A stretch of 64,000 bases of DNA from JACVRW01 sp963813495 (GTDB taxonomy: Bacteria; Actinomycetota; Thermoleophilia; Solirubrobacterales; Thermoleophilaceae). The stretch spans positions 262,130-326,129 of the forward strand of contig CAWEZC010000001.1 in assembly GCA_963813495.1 (NCBI GenBank), given 5' to 3'. A program made the position numbers and the translations under genes. Positions within the stretch are counted from its first letter, which is position 1. Each line of letters starts with the position of its first letter. Below the pieces are notes generated by a model. It made no database searches. It saw nothing but the letters and a program-made list of their open reading frames with translations, and was not told the origin of the DNA. Shown here one piece after another: positions 10,004-18,791 of this stretch.

Positions 10004-11227
10004 ATGGCCAAGCGCGCTGCCGCCCGCAAGCGACCGGTCGAGTATTCGATCCTCTACACCGCCACCCTCTGCCTGCTGGCCGGGGGTGCCGTGATGGTCT
10101 ACTCGGCCAGCTCGGCCGAGTCGCTCCTGTCGGGGACGGGCGACGCGTCCTACTACCTCAAGCGCTACGTGATGCTGGGGCTGATCGGGCTGCTGGCGAT
10201 GCACCTGGCCTCGCGCCACGGGCTGCGGCTGATCCGGGGCCTCACACCGATCCTGCTCGCCGCGTCCTTCGCCCTCACCGTGGCCGTGATGGTTCCCGGC
10301 ATCGGGGTCAGGGTCAACGGAGCCACACGCTGGCTGGGAGCGGGCCCGCTGCAGTTTCAGCCCTCCGAGCTGCTCAAGGTGGCGCTGATCCTCTACGCGG
10401 CGCAACTGCTCGCGTCACGCCCGCGCTCGGTGCTCACCGTGGGAGGGCTGTTCAAGCCGTTGCTGCTCGTGGTGGGTGCGGCCTGCGCGCTGCTGCTCAA
10501 GCAGCCCGACATGGGCACGGCGATGGTGATCTGCTTTTCGATCGGCGCCCTGCTCGTGGCCGCCGGCACGCCGATTCGCAACCTGGCCATGATCGGGGGC
10601 GCCCTCGCCGCGCTGGCCATGCTGCTTGCGCTGGTCGAGCCCTACCGGCGCGAACGGCTCACCTCGTTCCTCGACCCGTTCTCGGATGCCGGCGACAGCG
10701 GCTTCCAGGCCGTCCAGGCGCTCACGGCGATCGGCTCGGGAGGGTTCTTCGGGGTGGGCCTGGGCGAGTCGGTACAGAAGATCTTCTACCTGCCCGAGGC
10801 GCACACCGACATGATCCTGGCCATCATCGGCGAGGAGCTCGGCCTGGTCGGGATCCTGGCCGTGATCGTGCTCTACGGGATGATCGGCTACGCCGGGCTG
10901 CGCAGCGCCAAGCTGGCCACCGACCACTACGCCAAGCTGCTCGCGGCCGGCATCACCTCGCTCATCCTGTGTCAGGCCACGCTGAACTTCTTCGCCGTGA
11001 TGGGCATGGCCCCCCTCACCGGCGTCCCCCTCCCGTTCCTCTCCTACGGCAGCTCGAACCTGATAGTGCTGCTCGCCGCCATGGGGCTGTTGCTGAACGT
11101 GGCGGCCGACCCGGCGCAGGCCAGGCCCGGCGCGGGGCGGGCAACCCAGCTGGAGTTGCGAGCGATCGACGGCGGCGGCGACCAGCGCTCGGGCCGTCCC
11201 GCCCGCTCGGCCCGCGCGGCTCGCTGA
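10004..11227 (+). CDS. ftsW: Septal SEDS glycosyltransferase FtsW
   Basis: Polymerises lipid II at the septum together with FtsI. The 407-residue multi-pass protein has the SEDS features: MVYSASSAES after the first helix, an extracytoplasmic loop with NGATRWLG and PSEL, and a C-terminal PFLSYGSSNL segment. The Arg-rich end is probably cytoplasmic. Its place between murD and murG marks it as FtsW rather than RodA. Confidence 0.94.
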   Translation: MAKRAAARKRPVEYSILYTATLCLLAGGAVMVYSASSAESLLSGTGDASYYLKRYVMLGLIGLLAMHLASRHGLRLIRGLTPILLAASFALTVAVMVPGIGVRVNGATRWLGAGPLQFQPSELLKVALILYAAQLLASRPRSVLTVGGLFKPLLLVVGAACALLLKQPDMGTAMVICFSIGALLVAAGTPIRNLAMIGGALAALAMLLALVEPYRRERLTSFLDPFSDAGDSGFQAVQALTAIGSGGFFGVGLGESVQKIFYLPEAHTDMILAIIGEELGLVGILAVIVLYGMIGYAGLRSAKLATDHYAKLLAAGITSLILCQATLNFFAVMGMAPLTGVPLPFLSYGSSNLIVLLAAMGLLLNVAADPAQARPGAGRATQLELRAIDGGGDQRSGRPARSARAAR

Positions 11228-11240
11228 CCGGGGAGAGCCG

Positions 11241-12314
11241 ATGCCCACCGTGGTGATCGCGGCCGGCGGGACCGCCGGCCACGTGGTGCCGGCTCTCGCG
11301 GTGGCCGACGCCCTGCGCGAGCGGGGCATCGAGGTGGAGTTCATCGGCGGAGAGCGGGCGGAGACCGAGCTCGTCCCGGCCGCCGGGTATCCGCTGCATA
11401 CGCTGCGGGTCAGCGGCATCGACCGCGGCAACGTGGTGCGCGCCGCCAAGGCGCTGGTGCTGGCCGGACGGGCGACGCTGCGCGCACGCCGGCTGCTGCG
11501 CCGCGCCGAGGCCGACGCCGTGCTCGGCGGCGGAGGCTACGTGGCCGGCCCGGTGGGGCTCGCCGCACGCACGCTGGGCCTGCCGCTCGTGCTCTCCGAG
11601 GCCGACAGCCATCTCGGCGTGACCAACTGGCTGCTCGCGCCGCTGGCCCGGCGCGTCTGCCTGGCCTTCCCGCTGCCCGGCCGCACTGGATCGCGCTACC
11701 TGGTTACGGGGCGCCCCGTTCCGGCGGGAACCGCCGGCGCCGGACGCGACGCCGCTCGCGAGCGCCTGGGGCTACCCGCGGGCGGGCCGTGCCTGCTGGT
11801 GTTCGGGGGCTCGCTGGGCGCACGCCGTCTCAACGATGCGGCCCTCGAAGCCTTTGGCTTCGGCGCGCCGGCTGCCGTGCTCCACGCCAGCGGCCGGCGC
11901 GACTACGAGGACCTGCGTCAGCGCCTCGCGGAGCTCGGCTCCCCTCCTCATTACCGCCTGTTCCCGTTCATCACGCCGTTCGCCGACGCGCTCGCGGCCG
12001 CTGACCTCGTGGCCGCCCGCGCGGGCGGGTCGGTGCTCGAGGTGGCCGCCGCCGGTCTGCCCTCAATTCTCGTGCCCTATCCGCACGCCAGCGCCGACCA
12101 TCAGACAACCAACGCGCGCTACATGGAGGCGCAGGGAGCCGCGGTGGTGATGCCCGACGAAGAGCTGGACGCAGCGCGCCTCGCCCGCGAGGTCGGCGCC
12201 CTGCTGGGGGCCCCTACGCGGATGGCCGAGATGGCGAACGCAGCCCGGGCCGTGGCGCGACCGGATGCCGCCGAGCGCATCGCGGACGAGGTCGAGCAGG
12301 CGCTGCGAGGCTAG
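11241..12314 (+). CDS. murG: Lipid II synthase MurG
   Basis: Peripheral membrane glycosyltransferase that adds GlcNAc to lipid I. The 357-residue GT-B protein begins with an N-terminal GGTAGHV loop (GGTGGH in many homologues), then GGYVAGPVG, and GGSLGARRLN at the start of the UDP-GlcNAc-binding domain. A GGGGAG-type Shine-Dalgarno sequence precedes the ATG. murC starts six bases after the stop. Confidence 0.95.
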   Translation: MPTVVIAAGGTAGHVVPALAVADALRERGIEVEFIGGERAETELVPAAGYPLHTLRVSGIDRGNVVRAAKALVLAGRATLRARRLLRRAEADAVLGGGGYVAGPVGLAARTLGLPLVLSEADSHLGVTNWLLAPLARRVCLAFPLPGRTGSRYLVTGRPVPAGTAGAGRDAARERLGLPAGGPCLLVFGGSLGARRLNDAALEAFGFGAPAAVLHASGRRDYEDLRQRLAELGSPPHYRLFPFITPFADALAAADLVAARAGGSVLEVAAAGLPSILVPYPHASADHQTTNARYMEAQGAAVVMPDEELDAARLAREVGALLGAPTRMAEMANAARAVARPDAAERIADEVEQALRG

Positions 12315-12320
12315 AAACGG

Positions 12321-13679
12321 ATGGCATCCACCGGGCTAGAGGGACGCACGCTTCACTTCATCGGGATCGGCGGCGCCGGCATGAGCGGCCTCGCGCTGGT
12401 GGCCCGACAGCTCGGGGCCGCAGTCACGGGCTCGGACCAGGCGGAATCGTCCTACTTCACGCGCCTGCGCGCGGCGGGGATCGAGCCCGTGGTCGGGCAC
12501 GCCGCCTCCAACGTGCCGGAGGGGGCCGAGCTCGTGGTCTCCACGGCCATCCCGCAGGACAACCCCGAGCTGGTGCCCGGGGCGGTGGTGCTGCACCGCG
12601 GCGACCTGCTCGGCGAGCTGTCGCGGTCCAAGCGCACGATCGCGGTGGCGGGCACCCACGGCAAGACCACCACCGCGTCGATGGCGGCCCTCGCGCTGCT
12701 GCGATGCGGCCGCGAGCCCGCCTTTCTGATCGGGGGCGAGCTGCGCGCCGCCGAGACCAACGCGGCCTGGGGAGCGGGCGACTGGGCGGTGATCGAGGCC
12801 GACGAGTCGGATCGCTCCTTCCTGAAGCTCGCCCGCGACGTCGCCGTGGTCACCAACGTGGAGCTCGACCACCACTCGACCTACCGGGACCTGGGCCAGC
12901 TCGAGGCGGCCTTCCAGGAGTTCGCCGAGCCCGCCGCGGCGCGGGTGCTGGGCCCCGGCGTCGAGCTCGGGGGCGGCGGGCGGACGGTTCGCTTCGACCT
13001 CGAGGATGGCGACGCGCGTGGCCGGGAGGGCGACCTGCTGCTCGCTCGCGAGGTCGAGCTGCACCCGGGTGGCTCGCGCTTCACGGTCGAGGACGCGGCG
13101 GTGGAGCTTCAGGTCCCGGGGCGCCACAACGTCCTCAACGCGCTGGCCGCGCTGGCCGCCTGCCGTGAGGCGGGGCTTGCGATCGCGGAGGCGGGGCCGG
13201 CCCTCGCCGCCTTCACGGGCGCCGGGCGGCGCTTCGAGGGACACGGACGCACGCCCAGCGGAGCGCTCGTCTACGACGACTACGCCCATCACCCGACCGA
13301 GGTGCGCGCCACTCTCGAGGCGGCCCGCACGCTTGAGCCGCGGCGCCTGGTGGCCTGCTTTCAGCCCCACCTCTATTCCCGCACGGCGATGCTGGCGGGG
13401 GACTTCGGCCGGGCGCTGGCCCTGGCCGATGTCGCGGTGGTGCTCGACGTCTACCCGGCCCGCGAGCGGGCCGAGCAGTTCCCCGGGGTGAGCGGCCTGC
13501 TGGTGGCCCAGGCGGCCGCCGACGCATCTCACGGGCGTCCCGTCTGGTGGCTTCCCGGGCAGACAGAGGCCGAGCGCATGCTCGAGGGAGAGCTGCGCGA
13601 GGGCGACCTGCTGGTCACGCTCGGCGCAGGTGACGTCGACCGGGTGGCGCAGGCGCTCACGGCCGGCGAGGGCCGATGA
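12321..13679 (+). CDS. murC: UDP-MurNAc:L-alanine ligase MurC
   Basis: Commits UDP-MurNAc to stem peptide synthesis by adding L-Ala. The 452-residue protein carries the dinucleotide-like GIGGAGMSG near the N-terminus, the ATP loop GTHGKTTT (111-118, K115), and YDDYAHHPTE in the C-terminal domain. The His in GTHGKT is typical of MurC. Its stop overlaps the murB ATG by 4 bp. Confidence 0.96.
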   Translation: MASTGLEGRTLHFIGIGGAGMSGLALVARQLGAAVTGSDQAESSYFTRLRAAGIEPVVGHAASNVPEGAELVVSTAIPQDNPELVPGAVVLHRGDLLGELSRSKRTIAVAGTHGKTTTASMAALALLRCGREPAFLIGGELRAAETNAAWGAGDWAVIEADESDRSFLKLARDVAVVTNVELDHHSTYRDLGQLEAAFQEFAEPAAARVLGPGVELGGGGRTVRFDLEDGDARGREGDLLLAREVELHPGGSRFTVEDAAVELQVPGRHNVLNALAALAACREAGLAIAEAGPALAAFTGAGRRFEGHGRTPSGALVYDDYAHHPTEVRATLEAARTLEPRRLVACFQPHLYSRTAMLAGDFGRALALADVAVVLDVYPARERAEQFPGVSGLLVAQAAADASHGRPVWWLPGQTEAERMLEGELREGDLLVTLGAGDVDRVAQALTAGEGR

Positions 13680-14593
13680 ACCCCCCGGTCGGTGTGCAGA
13701 CCGCCTTCCCGCTGGCGCGCCTTACCACCATCCGCGCCGGCGGCCCGGCCGATTTCTACGCGCGCCCGGATTCCACGGAGGCGCTCGCCGAGCTGCTCGC
13801 CTGGGCGGACGCCGAGGGGATCGAGGTAGGAGTGGTCGGCTCGGGATCGAACCTGCTGGTAGCGGATGCGGGATTCCGAGGACTGGTCATGAAACTGGAC
13901 GGCTCGCTGGCCACGATCGAGCAGGATGGCCGGCGCCTGCTCTGCGGGGGCGGCGCGCGCCTGCCCCAGGCCGCGGCATTCGCGGCGCGGGCGGGCCTCA
14001 GCGGTCTGGAGTTCGGCGTGAACATCCCGGGCACGGTGGGCGGGGCGGTCAAGATGAACGCCAACGCCTACGGCGGCGACCTCGCCCGAGTGCTCGACTG
14101 GGTGGAGATCGTGACCGGGTCGGGAAGCGAGCGCCGCGACCCGGACCGGCTCGGCTTCAGCTATCGCCGCTCGAACCTGCAGCCCCGCGAGATCGTTGCG
14201 CGTGCCGCATTTGCCCTCGAGAGCGCGGAACCCGACTCCGTGAAGGCGACGCTGGCCGACATGCGCGCCTCACGGCGGGCCGCCCAGCCCTCCGGCATCA
14301 AGACCTTCGGCTCGACGTTCAAGAATCCGGACGACCCGCGCGCGGAGGGTCGCAGCGCGGGGGTGCTCCTCGACGAGGCCGGCTGCCGCGGCCTGACCGT
14401 AGGGGGCGCTCGCTTCTCCGAGAAGCACGCCAACTTCGTGGAGAACATGAGGGAGGCGACCACCGCGGACGTGGTGGCGCTGATGGGCGAGGGTCGCCGG
14501 CGGGTGCGCGAGCGCTTCGGCGTCGAGCTCGAGCCGGAGGTGCAGTTCCTGGGCGAGGTCGACACCACGCCACTCTGGGGCGAGCCGGCGTGA
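13676..14593 (+). CDS. murB: UDP-N-acetylenolpyruvoylglucosamine reductase MurB
   Basis: FAD enzyme that reduces enolpyruvyl-UDP-GlcNAc to UDP-MurNAc. The 305-residue length fits the shorter, type II MurB. Motifs seen are GSGSNLLV, NIPGTVGGAVKMNANAYGG for FAD binding, and GSTFKNP with the catalytic Ser. The gene lies between murC and ftsQ, and its stop overlaps the ftsQ GTG (GTGA). Confidence 0.95.
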   Translation: MNPPVGVQTAFPLARLTTIRAGGPADFYARPDSTEALAELLAWADAEGIEVGVVGSGSNLLVADAGFRGLVMKLDGSLATIEQDGRRLLCGGGARLPQAAAFAARAGLSGLEFGVNIPGTVGGAVKMNANAYGGDLARVLDWVEIVTGSGSERRDPDRLGFSYRRSNLQPREIVARAAFALESAEPDSVKATLADMRASRRAAQPSGIKTFGSTFKNPDDPRAEGRSAGVLLDEAGCRGLTVGGARFSEKHANFVENMREATTADVVALMGEGRRRVRERFGVELEPEVQFLGEVDTTPLWGEPA

Positions 14594-15666
14594 AGGCGCT
14601 CGCTGATGCGCTCGAGGGGCTCGGCGCCCTGCGCGCACGACCGCGGCTGCGCGGGCGGGGCAAGGCCCGGACGCGCCGGCTGGCGCTTCCCGCGCTGACC
14701 CCGCGACTGCGCCGCCGGCTCCTCGCCCTCGTGGCGGTGCTGCTCCTGCTGGCCGCCGGCTACCAATTCTGGCTGCGCGACTCCTCGCTCGTCGCGGTGG
14801 AGGACGTGACCGTCACCGGCCTGACCACTGAGGACGCCGAGCGCGTGCGCATCGCGCTCACGTCGGCCGGGCACTCCATGACCACCCTGCGCCTCGAGCG
14901 GCAGACGCTCGACCGCGCGGTCGCCCACTTCCCGGTCGTGCGCGATCTCGAGGTTCGCTCGGACTTTCCCCACGGCCTGACGATCCACGTGATCGAGCAC
15001 CATCCGGCTGCCCTCGTGGACGTGGGCGGCGAGCGGGTGCCCGTGGCCGGCGACGGAACGCTCCTCCGCGGCCTGCCGGTCGAGGGCCGGCTGCCCTCGA
15101 TCGACGCCGGTGACGGCGTCGGCGAGGAGCGGCTGCGCGATCCCGACGCGCTGGGCGCCGCGCTGGTGGCTGGTGCGATTCCGGGGCCGTTGCGCAAGCG
15201 GGTGGAGAGCGTGGGCACGAGCGGCGACGACGGCCTGGTGGTGGAGTTGAGCGAAGGCCCGGAGCTGATCTTCGGGGACGCATCGCGGGTCCGTGCCAAG
15301 TGGATCGCCGCGGCCCGCGTCCTTGCCGATCCCGACGCCGCGGGCGCCACCTACATCGACCTGCGTCAGCCGGACCGGCCGGCCGCCGGCGGGCTGCCCG
15401 GCGCGACAGTGGATCCGGTGGCTCCCGCAGGCGCGGCGAGCGCGACGGTCCCGGCGATACCTCAGGCGAGCGGCGCGGCCGACCCCGCCGCGACCACCCC
15501 GCCCACCACGGGCGTGGCACCCGCCTCGGACCCCACGGCCGTGCCCCTGCCCGACCCCGCGGCCGCGCCTGTCGCTACTCCGGAGCCCGTCCCGCAGGCT
15601 CCCGCGGCGGGGGCTCCGGGAGCCGTGCCGACGGACGCCGGCGGCGCCGGCGTTCCCACGGGATGA
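14590..15666 (+). CDS. ftsQ: Cell division protein FtsQ (DivIB) with long Pro/Ala/Thr-rich tail
   Basis: Bitopic divisome protein that binds FtsL and FtsB. The 358-residue protein has a basic cytoplasmic segment (1-38), one membrane helix (about 40-57), a POTRA domain opening with VEDVTVTG (about 64-135) and the FtsQ/DivIB domain up to about 250. Residues about 255-358 form a Pro/Ala/Thr-rich low-complexity tail not found in well-studied FtsQ. GTG at 14590 is chosen from its overlap with murB. The FtsL-like protein has a comparable tail facing the same compartment. Confidence 0.88.
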   Translation: MKALADALEGLGALRARPRLRGRGKARTRRLALPALTPRLRRRLLALVAVLLLLAAGYQFWLRDSSLVAVEDVTVTGLTTEDAERVRIALTSAGHSMTTLRLERQTLDRAVAHFPVVRDLEVRSDFPHGLTIHVIEHHPAALVDVGGERVPVAGDGTLLRGLPVEGRLPSIDAGDGVGEERLRDPDALGAALVAGAIPGPLRKRVESVGTSGDDGLVVELSEGPELIFGDASRVRAKWIAAARVLADPDAAGATYIDLRQPDRPAAGGLPGATVDPVAPAGAASATVPAIPQASGAADPAATTPPTTGVAPASDPTAVPLPDPAAAPVATPEPVPQAPAAGAPGAVPTDAGGAGVPTG

Positions 15667-15671
15667 CCCCC

Positions 15672-15688
15672 CTCGAGCAAGGCTCGAG
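15672..15688 (+). terminator. Short inverted repeat after ftsQ
   Basis: A perfect 7-bp stem (CTCGAGC/GCTCGAG) with a 3-nt loop starts six bases after the ftsQ stop. There is no U-tract. It may weakly end or process the mur-ftsQ transcript before the ftsZ promoter. Confidence 0.4.
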
Positions 15689-15712
15689 TTCGACTTGAGA
15701 ATCATCGCTACC

Positions 15713-15729
15713 CTCGACCTGTAGTCGAG
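15713..15729 (+). repeat. Second inverted repeat upstream of the ftsZ promoter
   Basis: CTCGAC and GTCGAG form a 6-bp stem around a 5-nt loop, 32 bases before the ftsZ -35 box. It could be part of a terminator or an operator. No known binding site is recognised. Confidence 0.3.
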
Positions 15730-15760
15730 ACTGTGCTTGCAGGATTTGTTGCGCCCGTGG

Positions 15761-15790
15761 TTGACACTTTCGGCGCAGGCCGCCTACAGT
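15761..15790 (+). promoter_or_regulatory. Housekeeping-type promoter of ftsZ
   Basis: TTGACA (15761-15766), an 18-bp spacer and TACAGT (15785-15790) give a strong -35/-10 pair. It leaves a leader of about 68 nt before the ftsZ ATG, which has an AGGAGAGAGGAA-type ribosome site. ftsZ can therefore be expressed apart from the upstream mur genes. Confidence 0.7.
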
Positions 15791-15864
15791 GCGGACTTTG
15801 CGGTAATCGGGAAACCCTCGATGATCGCTTTAGCTTCGGACGGTAGGAGAGAGGAACACCCTCC

Positions 15865-16953
15865 ATGGACACGGGCAGCTACCTGGCGGTCATCAAGGTC
15901 GTCGGCATCGGAGGCGGCGGCACCAACGCCGTCAACCGCATGGTGGACGCGGGGCTCAAGGGGGTCGAGTTCATTGCCGTCAACACCGACGCGCAGGCTC
16001 TCCAGATGTGCGACGCCGACATCAAGCTCCAGATCGGCGATCAGCTCACACGCGGGCTCGGCGCGGGCGCCAACCCCGAGGTCGGGTACGGCGCGGCCAA
16101 CGAGAGCCGCGACGAGATCAAGGAGGCGCTGAAGGGCGCCGACATGGTCTTCGTCACCGCCGGCGAGGGCGGCGGGACCGGCACGGGCGCGGCCCCTGTG
16201 ATCGCGGAGGTGTCGAAGCAGGAGGTCGGCGCGCTCACCGTGGGCGTGGTCACCAAGCCGTTCGACTTCGAGGGCACCCAGCGCATGCGCCAGGCCGTGG
16301 AGGGCATCGACCGGCTCCGCGAGCAGGTGGACACGATGATCGTGATCCCCAACGAGAAGCTGCTGGCCGTGGTGGAGCGCCGCACGAGCATCCTCGACGC
16401 CTTCCGTGAGGCCGACAACGTGCTCGGCCAGGGGGTCCAGGGCATCACCGACCTGATCACCACGCCCGGTCTCATCAACCTCGACTTCGCCGACGTGCGC
16501 ACGATCATGCAGGACGCCGGCTCGGCCCTGATGGGCATCGGGGAGGCGGCCGGGGAGCAGCGGGCGGCCGAGGCGGCCAAGAACGCCGTGTCGAGTCCCC
16601 TGCTGGAGCAGTCCGTCGAGGGCGCCACCGGCATCCTGCTCAACATCACCGGCGGCTCCGATCTCGGCCTGTTCGAGGTCAACGAAGCCGCGGAGATCAT
16701 CCAGTCGGCCGCCGACCAGAACTCGAACATCATCTTCGGCGCCGTCGTGGACGAAGGAATGGGCGATGGCGTGCGGGTGACGGTGATCGCGACCGGCTTC
16801 GAGCGCCCGGGCCGGACCCCGCTGTTCGCCGAGGACTCCACCGGCCGGCGCCGCGAGCCGCGCCGTCGGGACGTGAAGCTGGACGAGCGCCAGCGCGAGT
16901 CACTCGAGATCTCCGACGACGACATCGACGTTCCGGAATTCCTGAGGGACTGA
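15865..16953 (+). CDS. ftsZ: Cell division GTPase FtsZ
   Basis: Tubulin-like GTPase that forms the Z-ring. The 362-residue protein has GGGGTNAVNRM near the N-terminus, the tubulin signature GGGTGTGAAP near residue 105 and the synergy loop NLDFADVRT near 205. It ends in the conserved tail DIDVPEFLRD used to bind partners. The linker before this tail is short (about 25 residues). The usual downstream partners of many Gram-positive clusters (yggS, sepF, yggT, divIVA) are not next to it. Confidence 0.98.
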   Translation: MDTGSYLAVIKVVGIGGGGTNAVNRMVDAGLKGVEFIAVNTDAQALQMCDADIKLQIGDQLTRGLGAGANPEVGYGAANESRDEIKEALKGADMVFVTAGEGGGTGTGAAPVIAEVSKQEVGALTVGVVTKPFDFEGTQRMRQAVEGIDRLREQVDTMIVIPNEKLLAVVERRTSILDAFREADNVLGQGVQGITDLITTPGLINLDFADVRTIMQDAGSALMGIGEAAGEQRAAEAAKNAVSSPLLEQSVEGATGILLNITGGSDLGLFEVNEAAEIIQSAADQNSNIIFGAVVDEGMGDGVRVTVIATGFERPGRTPLFAEDSTGRRREPRRRDVKLDERQRESLEISDDDIDVPEFLRD

Positions 16954-16994
16954 CAGAGATTCTGCCGTCGCAGACCGCGGTCGCCTTCGAGGCG

Positions 16995-17375
16995 ATGCGG
17001 GCTCTGCGCACGCATTACGCCGACGAGACGGAGTTCGTCCGCCGCGTCGACGAGGTCCAGCGCCCGCAGGGCTACCGGCTGGTGGGCGCCTTCGAGTCGG
17101 GGCGCTGCCTGGCGGTGGCGGGCTTCAGGGTGATCCACAACCTCGCCTGGGGCGACACGCTGTACGTCGACGACCTCTCGACCCACTCGGACGGCCGCCG
17201 ACGCGGGTACGGGCGGGCGCTGCTCGAGTGGTGCGCCGCCGAGGGAGAACGGCTGGGCTGCACGGAGTTCCACCTCGATTCCGGAGTGGGGCCCGAGCGC
17301 GAGGATGCGCACCGCCTGTACTTCAACACCGGCCTGCGCATCACGAGCTTTCATTTCGCCCGGAGACTGGAATGA
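16995..17375 (+). CDS. GNAT-family N-acetyltransferase
   Basis: The 126-residue protein has the acetyl-CoA binding segment DGRRRGYGRALLEW preceded by a YVDDLSTH strand, and ends with the GNAT C-terminal FHFARRL strand. The substrate cannot be told. The N-terminus looks short: the frame is open back to the ftsZ stop, and ATT or CTG codons at 16959-16962 would add the usual first strand, so the annotated ATG may be internal. Its TGA overlaps the ATG of the next gene. Confidence 0.75.
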   Translation: MRALRTHYADETEFVRRVDEVQRPQGYRLVGAFESGRCLAVAGFRVIHNLAWGDTLYVDDLSTHSDGRRRGYGRALLEWCAAEGERLGCTEFHLDSGVGPEREDAHRLYFNTGLRITSFHFARRLE

Positions 17376-18493
17376 TCGAGGCCGCCTCCCGTCTCGCGGT
17401 CACGGCCGAACGGGAGCTGGAGGCGCTCGTGGGCGTCTCGTCGCCTTCGGGCGACGTCGCCGGGGCCGACGAGTGCGTTGCCCTGGCCACCGCCTTCCTG
17501 CCCCCCGAGGCCGAGGTGCAGCGCCTCGACTGCTCGAGCCCCGGGCACGCCCAGGATCTGTGGGGTCGCGTGCTCGGCAGCGGGCGGCGGCGCGTGCTGC
17601 TGCTGGGCCACCTCGACACCGTCGTGGCCGCGGAGGCTCACCGCCCGCTCGAGCGCGATGGCGATCGGCTGACCGGCTCCGGGGCGGTCGACATGAAGGG
17701 CGGCGTGGCCCTGGCGCTCGGGCTGATGCGCGAGCTCGCGGACCGGCGCGAGCTCTATGCCGAGGCCAGTGTGCTGCTGGTCAACGACGAGGAGTGGCGC
17801 ACTGCCCCGTTCGCCCACGCCGACCGCTTCGCGGGCTACGACGCCTGTCTCTGCTTCGAGGCCGGCGAGCGCACACGGGCGGGCGAGGACGCGGTGATCG
17901 TCAAGCGAAAGGCGGCCGCCACGATGAGCGTCGCGGCCGAGGGCCGCCCGGCGCACTCGGGCTCGGCGCCCCACAAGGGCCGCAATGCCCTGCTCGCGCT
18001 CGCCGCGGTGGCCCGTGACGTGGCGGCGCGGTCCGATCCGGGCGGCCCCGACCACCTGACCGCCGTCCCCACCATCCTCAGAGCCGGCGATGCCTTCAAC
18101 GTCGTGCCCGCGGCCGGCGAGCTGGTGTGCGACCTGCGCGCCGATCGCCTCGAGGCCTTCGCGCCCGTGCTGGCCGCGGTCCCCGCCGAGCGGGACGGGG
18201 TCCGCCTCGAGGCGGACCTGATGCGCTCGTGGCCGGGCATGGACTCCCGCGAGGCCACGCGCGGCCTGCTCGGCGCCGCCGGCGAGCTGCTGGGTCGGCC
18301 GGTGGTTGCCGGGGAGCGCGGCGGGGCCAGTGACGCCAGCCACGTCGCAGCGGGGGGAATCGCGCTGACCATCGACGGCCTGGGCCCGCGCGGGGGTGGC
18401 GCCCACGCACCGCACGAATGGGTCAGCGCTGACTCACTGCGCAGCCGCGCCGAGGTTGCCCTGGCCGTGACACAGGCTCTGCTCGGCGCCTGA
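17372..18493 (+). CDS. M20 family zinc metallopeptidase (carboxypeptidase G2-like)
   Basis: The 373-residue protein has the di-zinc hydrolase pattern: GHLDT, GAVDMKGG with the bridging Asp, NDEEW with the catalytic Glu, CFEAGE and a C-terminal GGAHAPHEW His. The PAHSG segment lies at the start of the lid domain. Such enzymes remove C-terminal amino acids or deacylate amino acid conjugates. There is no signal peptide, so it is cytoplasmic. It is coupled to the acetyltransferase by an ATGA overlap, suggesting an acetylation/deacylation pair; the substrate is unknown. Confidence 0.85.
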   Translation: MIEAASRLAVTAERELEALVGVSSPSGDVAGADECVALATAFLPPEAEVQRLDCSSPGHAQDLWGRVLGSGRRRVLLLGHLDTVVAAEAHRPLERDGDRLTGSGAVDMKGGVALALGLMRELADRRELYAEASVLLVNDEEWRTAPFAHADRFAGYDACLCFEAGERTRAGEDAVIVKRKAAATMSVAAEGRPAHSGSAPHKGRNALLALAAVARDVAARSDPGGPDHLTAVPTILRAGDAFNVVPAAGELVCDLRADRLEAFAPVLAAVPAERDGVRLEADLMRSWPGMDSREATRGLLGAAGELLGRPVVAGERGGASDASHVAAGGIALTIDGLGPRGGGAHAPHEWVSADSLRSRAEVALAVTQALLGA

Positions 18494-18546
18494 GGGCGCG
18501 CTCAACCGGCCGGCCGGCCGCGGAATATCGGGCCTGCGAAACGGTC

Positions 18547-18759
18547 GTGTTCCACATGAGACCGCTCGCGATGTACCTGGCCCTCGACGCTCAGCGCCAC
18601 CGGCCTGAGGTCCATCACCACCAGCCGCGCCGGCGCCTGCGCAGCCGGGAGGGCGGGCGCCGCGCCGGCCGCCTCGCGGGCTGGATCGTGGGCGTCTCCG
18701 GGGTCGTGCTGGCGGGCCTGGCCGTGCTGGTGTCGCTGCCCACCCCGCCCGGCGCTTAA
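18547..18759 (+). CDS. Small single-pass membrane protein (hypothetical)
   Basis: The 70-residue frame has a His/Arg-rich N-terminal half and one hydrophobic helix (about 47-64, GWIVGVSGVVLAGLAVLV) before a short Pro-rich end. The Arg-rich flank before the helix suggests an N-in topology. It fills most of the 298-bp gap before gcvT. Later ATG codons at 18556 and 18571 are possible starts. No family is recognised; the hydrophobic helix supports it being real. Confidence 0.45.
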   Translation: MFHMRPLAMYLALDAQRHRPEVHHHQPRRRLRSREGGRRAGRLAGWIVGVSGVVLAGLAVLVSLPTPPGA

Positions 18760-18776
18760 GCGACCCTCCAGGCGGG

Positions 18777-18782
18777 TAACCT
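18777..18782 (+). promoter_or_regulatory. Candidate -10 element of the gcv operon
   Basis: TAACCT ends nine bases before the TTG start of gcvT, so transcription would begin at or near the start codon. This supports the TTG start and a leaderless message. No glycine riboswitch fold was recognised in the short gap. Confidence 0.45.
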
Positions 18783-18791
18783 CGGGGCGGC

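Noticed and set aside
18494..18791. Glycine riboswitch before gcvT
   Set aside because: No tandem glycine aptamer pattern is seen, and the -10-like box is nine bases from the start codon.
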